The notes under the pieces were generated by a model, which was given only the letters and a program-made list of their open reading frames with translations, was not told the origin of the DNA and made no database searches. Source: Clostridiales bacterium (GTDB taxonomy: Bacteria > Bacillota_A > Clostridia > Christensenellales > Borkfalkiaceae). From it: a stretch of 6,367 nt of DNA. Position numbers and translations under genes: made by a program. The stretch's first letter is position 1. Every line of letters starts with the position of its first letter. Shown piece after piece: positions 5,465 to 6,367 of the stretch. The stretch covers positions 1 through 6,367 of the forward strand of contig SVHQ01000106.1 in assembly GCA_015055785.1 (NCBI GenBank), written 5' to 3'.

Positions 5465-6367
5465 ATGATTGAATTTAACCCTATGAGCAATTTATTGGAG
5501 CAAGACCAATACAAATATTCGCTTCAAGACGTTGCCGAGCCGAATTTATTTAGGGATATTTACCCTTACGACGAAGTGCCGAAAACGTCATTCAACCATC
5601 GTCGTGTGCCGATGAATATGCCCAAAGATATTTGGATTACGGACACGACTTTCCGTGACGGTCAGCAATCGCGCGCGCCTTATACGACAAAGCAAATTGT
5701 TGATATTTATAAATTGATAGCGCGTTTGGGCGGTCCCAAGGGTATAATTCGTCAAAGTGAGTTTTTTGTTTATACGAAAAAGGACAGAGAAGCGCTTGAA
5801 GAATGTATGGCGCTTGGCTATAAATTCCCCGAAATCACGACGTGGATTCGTGCGAAAAAAGAAGATTTCGAGCTGGTGCATAATATCGGAATAAAAGAAA
5901 CGGGTATTTTGGTAAGCTGTTCCGATTATCACATTTTTAAAAAGCTGAACATGACGAGAAAGCAGGCGTACGACCATTATCTTGGCGTTGTAAAGCAAGC
6001 TTTTGACGCAGGTATTTCTCCTCGTTGTCATTTGGAAGATTTAACGAGAGCGGATTTGTACGGTTTTGTTGTTCCGTTTGTAAATGCATTGGTGGAACTT
6101 TCACGTGAAGCAAACATTCCCGTTAAAATTCGTATGTGCGATACGATGGGGTATGGCGTGCCGTTCACGGGAGCCGCTCCTCCCAGAAGTGTTCCTGGTC
6201 TTGTATATGCTTTGCACCATTATTCAGACGTTACTTCGGAGATGCTTGAATGGCATGGTCATAACGATTTCTATATGGGCGTTGCGAATGCGGTTAGCGC
6301 ATGGCTTTTCGGGGCAAGCGGCGTAAACTGTTCGTTGCTTGGCATTGGCGAAAGAACGGGTAACGTA
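5465..6367 (+). CDS. DRE-TIM acyltransferase-like enzyme (2-isopropylmalate / homocitrate / Re-citrate synthase-like), 3' end cut by window
   Basis: The first 301 residues of an enzyme from the HMGL-like, DRE-TIM metallolyase superfamily, whose synthase members condense acetyl-CoA with a 2-oxo acid. The TIM barrel opens at ITDTTFRDGQQS (58-69), with Arg64 and metal-binding Asp65 of the signature. The HxH metal ligands are His264 and His266 in EWHGHND (262-268), and the glycine-rich GIGERTGN (293-300) matches the IPMS-type GxGERxGN. The 50-residue N-terminal extension with EPNLFRDIYPYDEVPK and FNHRRVPMNMPKDIW is unlike LeuA and typical, from memory, of a clostridial group annotated as 2-isopropylmalate synthase or as Re-citrate synthase. 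Family length is near 450 residues, so about a third is missing. AGGA at 5455-5458 is six bases from the ATG at 5465; an in-frame ATG at 5459 abuts it and is unlikely. The substrate is unresolved: Re-citrate synthase is plausible, isopropylmalate or homocitrate synthase possible. Confidence 0.85.
   Translation, partial: MIEFNPMSNLLEQDQYKYSLQDVAEPNLFRDIYPYDEVPKTSFNHRRVPMNMPKDIWITDTTFRDGQQSRAPYTTKQIVDIYKLIARLGGPKGIIRQSEFFVYTKKDREALEECMALGYKFPEITTWIRAKKEDFELVHNIGIKETGILVSCSDYHIFKKLNMTRKQAYDHYLGVVKQAFDAGISPRCHLEDLTRADLYGFVVPFVNALVELSREANIPVKIRMCDTMGYGVPFTGAAPPRSVPGLVYALHHYSDVTSEMLEWHGHNDFYMGVANAVSAWLFGASGVNCSLLGIGERTGNV

Noticed and set aside
5588..6031. 147-codon minus-strand open frame opposite the right-edge enzyme
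   Set aside because: It is antisense to a strongly conserved enzyme frame, and its composition is that of a complementary shadow with no family motif.
6084..6326. 80-codon plus-strand open frame inside the right-edge enzyme
   Set aside because: It is a shifted frame of the DRE-TIM enzyme, whose HGHND and GERTGN motifs continue unbroken in the correct frame; there is no sign of a frameshift.
1..6367. Mobile element, CRISPR array, toxin-antitoxin or defence system
   Set aside because: No transposase, terminal repeats, direct-repeat array, nuclease or small paired ORFs were found; all coding space is occupied by common chromosomal families.

Overview
The window looks like ordinary chromosome from a low-GC Gram-positive bacterium, most likely an anaerobic member of the Clostridia (Bacillota). 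The reasons are the AT-rich intergenic DNA, strong purine-rich Shine-Dalgarno sites, promoters close to the sigma-A consensus with 17-base spacers, compact U-tract hairpin terminators, and a gene at the right edge whose sequence matches a DRE-TIM (2-isopropylmalate / homocitrate / Re-citrate synthase-like) family that I associate with clostridia. This placement is from gene content and style, not from a marker gene. Nothing mobile was seen: no IS, phage, CRISPR, tRNA or rRNA.

Layout, left to right. (1) 1-1361, plus strand: MATE-family multidrug/cation antiporter lacking its N-terminal end, followed by a hairpin terminator at 1402-1433. (2) 1362-1574: intergenic, with that terminator, a perfect 10-bp inverted repeat, and an extended -10 promoter carrying a second dyad. 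(3) 1575-2696, plus strand: single-gene unit encoding a YghO-like GNAT-fold protein. (4) A hairpin at 2703-2730 serves as terminator for both this gene and the convergent LysR gene. (5) 2753-3607, minus strand: LysR-type regulator. (6) 3608-3812: divergent control region with one good promoter in each direction and a dyad over the predicted LysR start site. (7) 3813-5294, plus strand: two-gene operon of a YggS/PLPBP pyridoxal-phosphate homeostasis protein and a classical NADP(H)-type short-chain dehydrogenase, 9 bases apart with the second ribosome binding site overlapping the first stop codon. (8) 5295-5464: AT-rich spacer in which a weak terminator hairpin and an exact consensus promoter (TTGACA, 17 bases, TATAAT) share the same DNA. 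(9) 5465 to the right edge: N-terminal 301 residues of the DRE-TIM acyltransferase-like enzyme.

The genes do not form an obvious single pathway: they are five independent transcription units (transporter, acyltransferase-like protein, LysR, yggS-SDR, DRE-TIM enzyme). The LysR protein may act on the divergent yggS-SDR operon, as its family often does, but the sequence alone does not prove it. No stretch above 300 bases lacks a gene. I do not see convincing evidence of a novel system. The most interesting points are regulatory: the promoter embedded in a terminator, the nested dyads upstream of the GNAT gene, and the true substrate of the right-edge enzyme.
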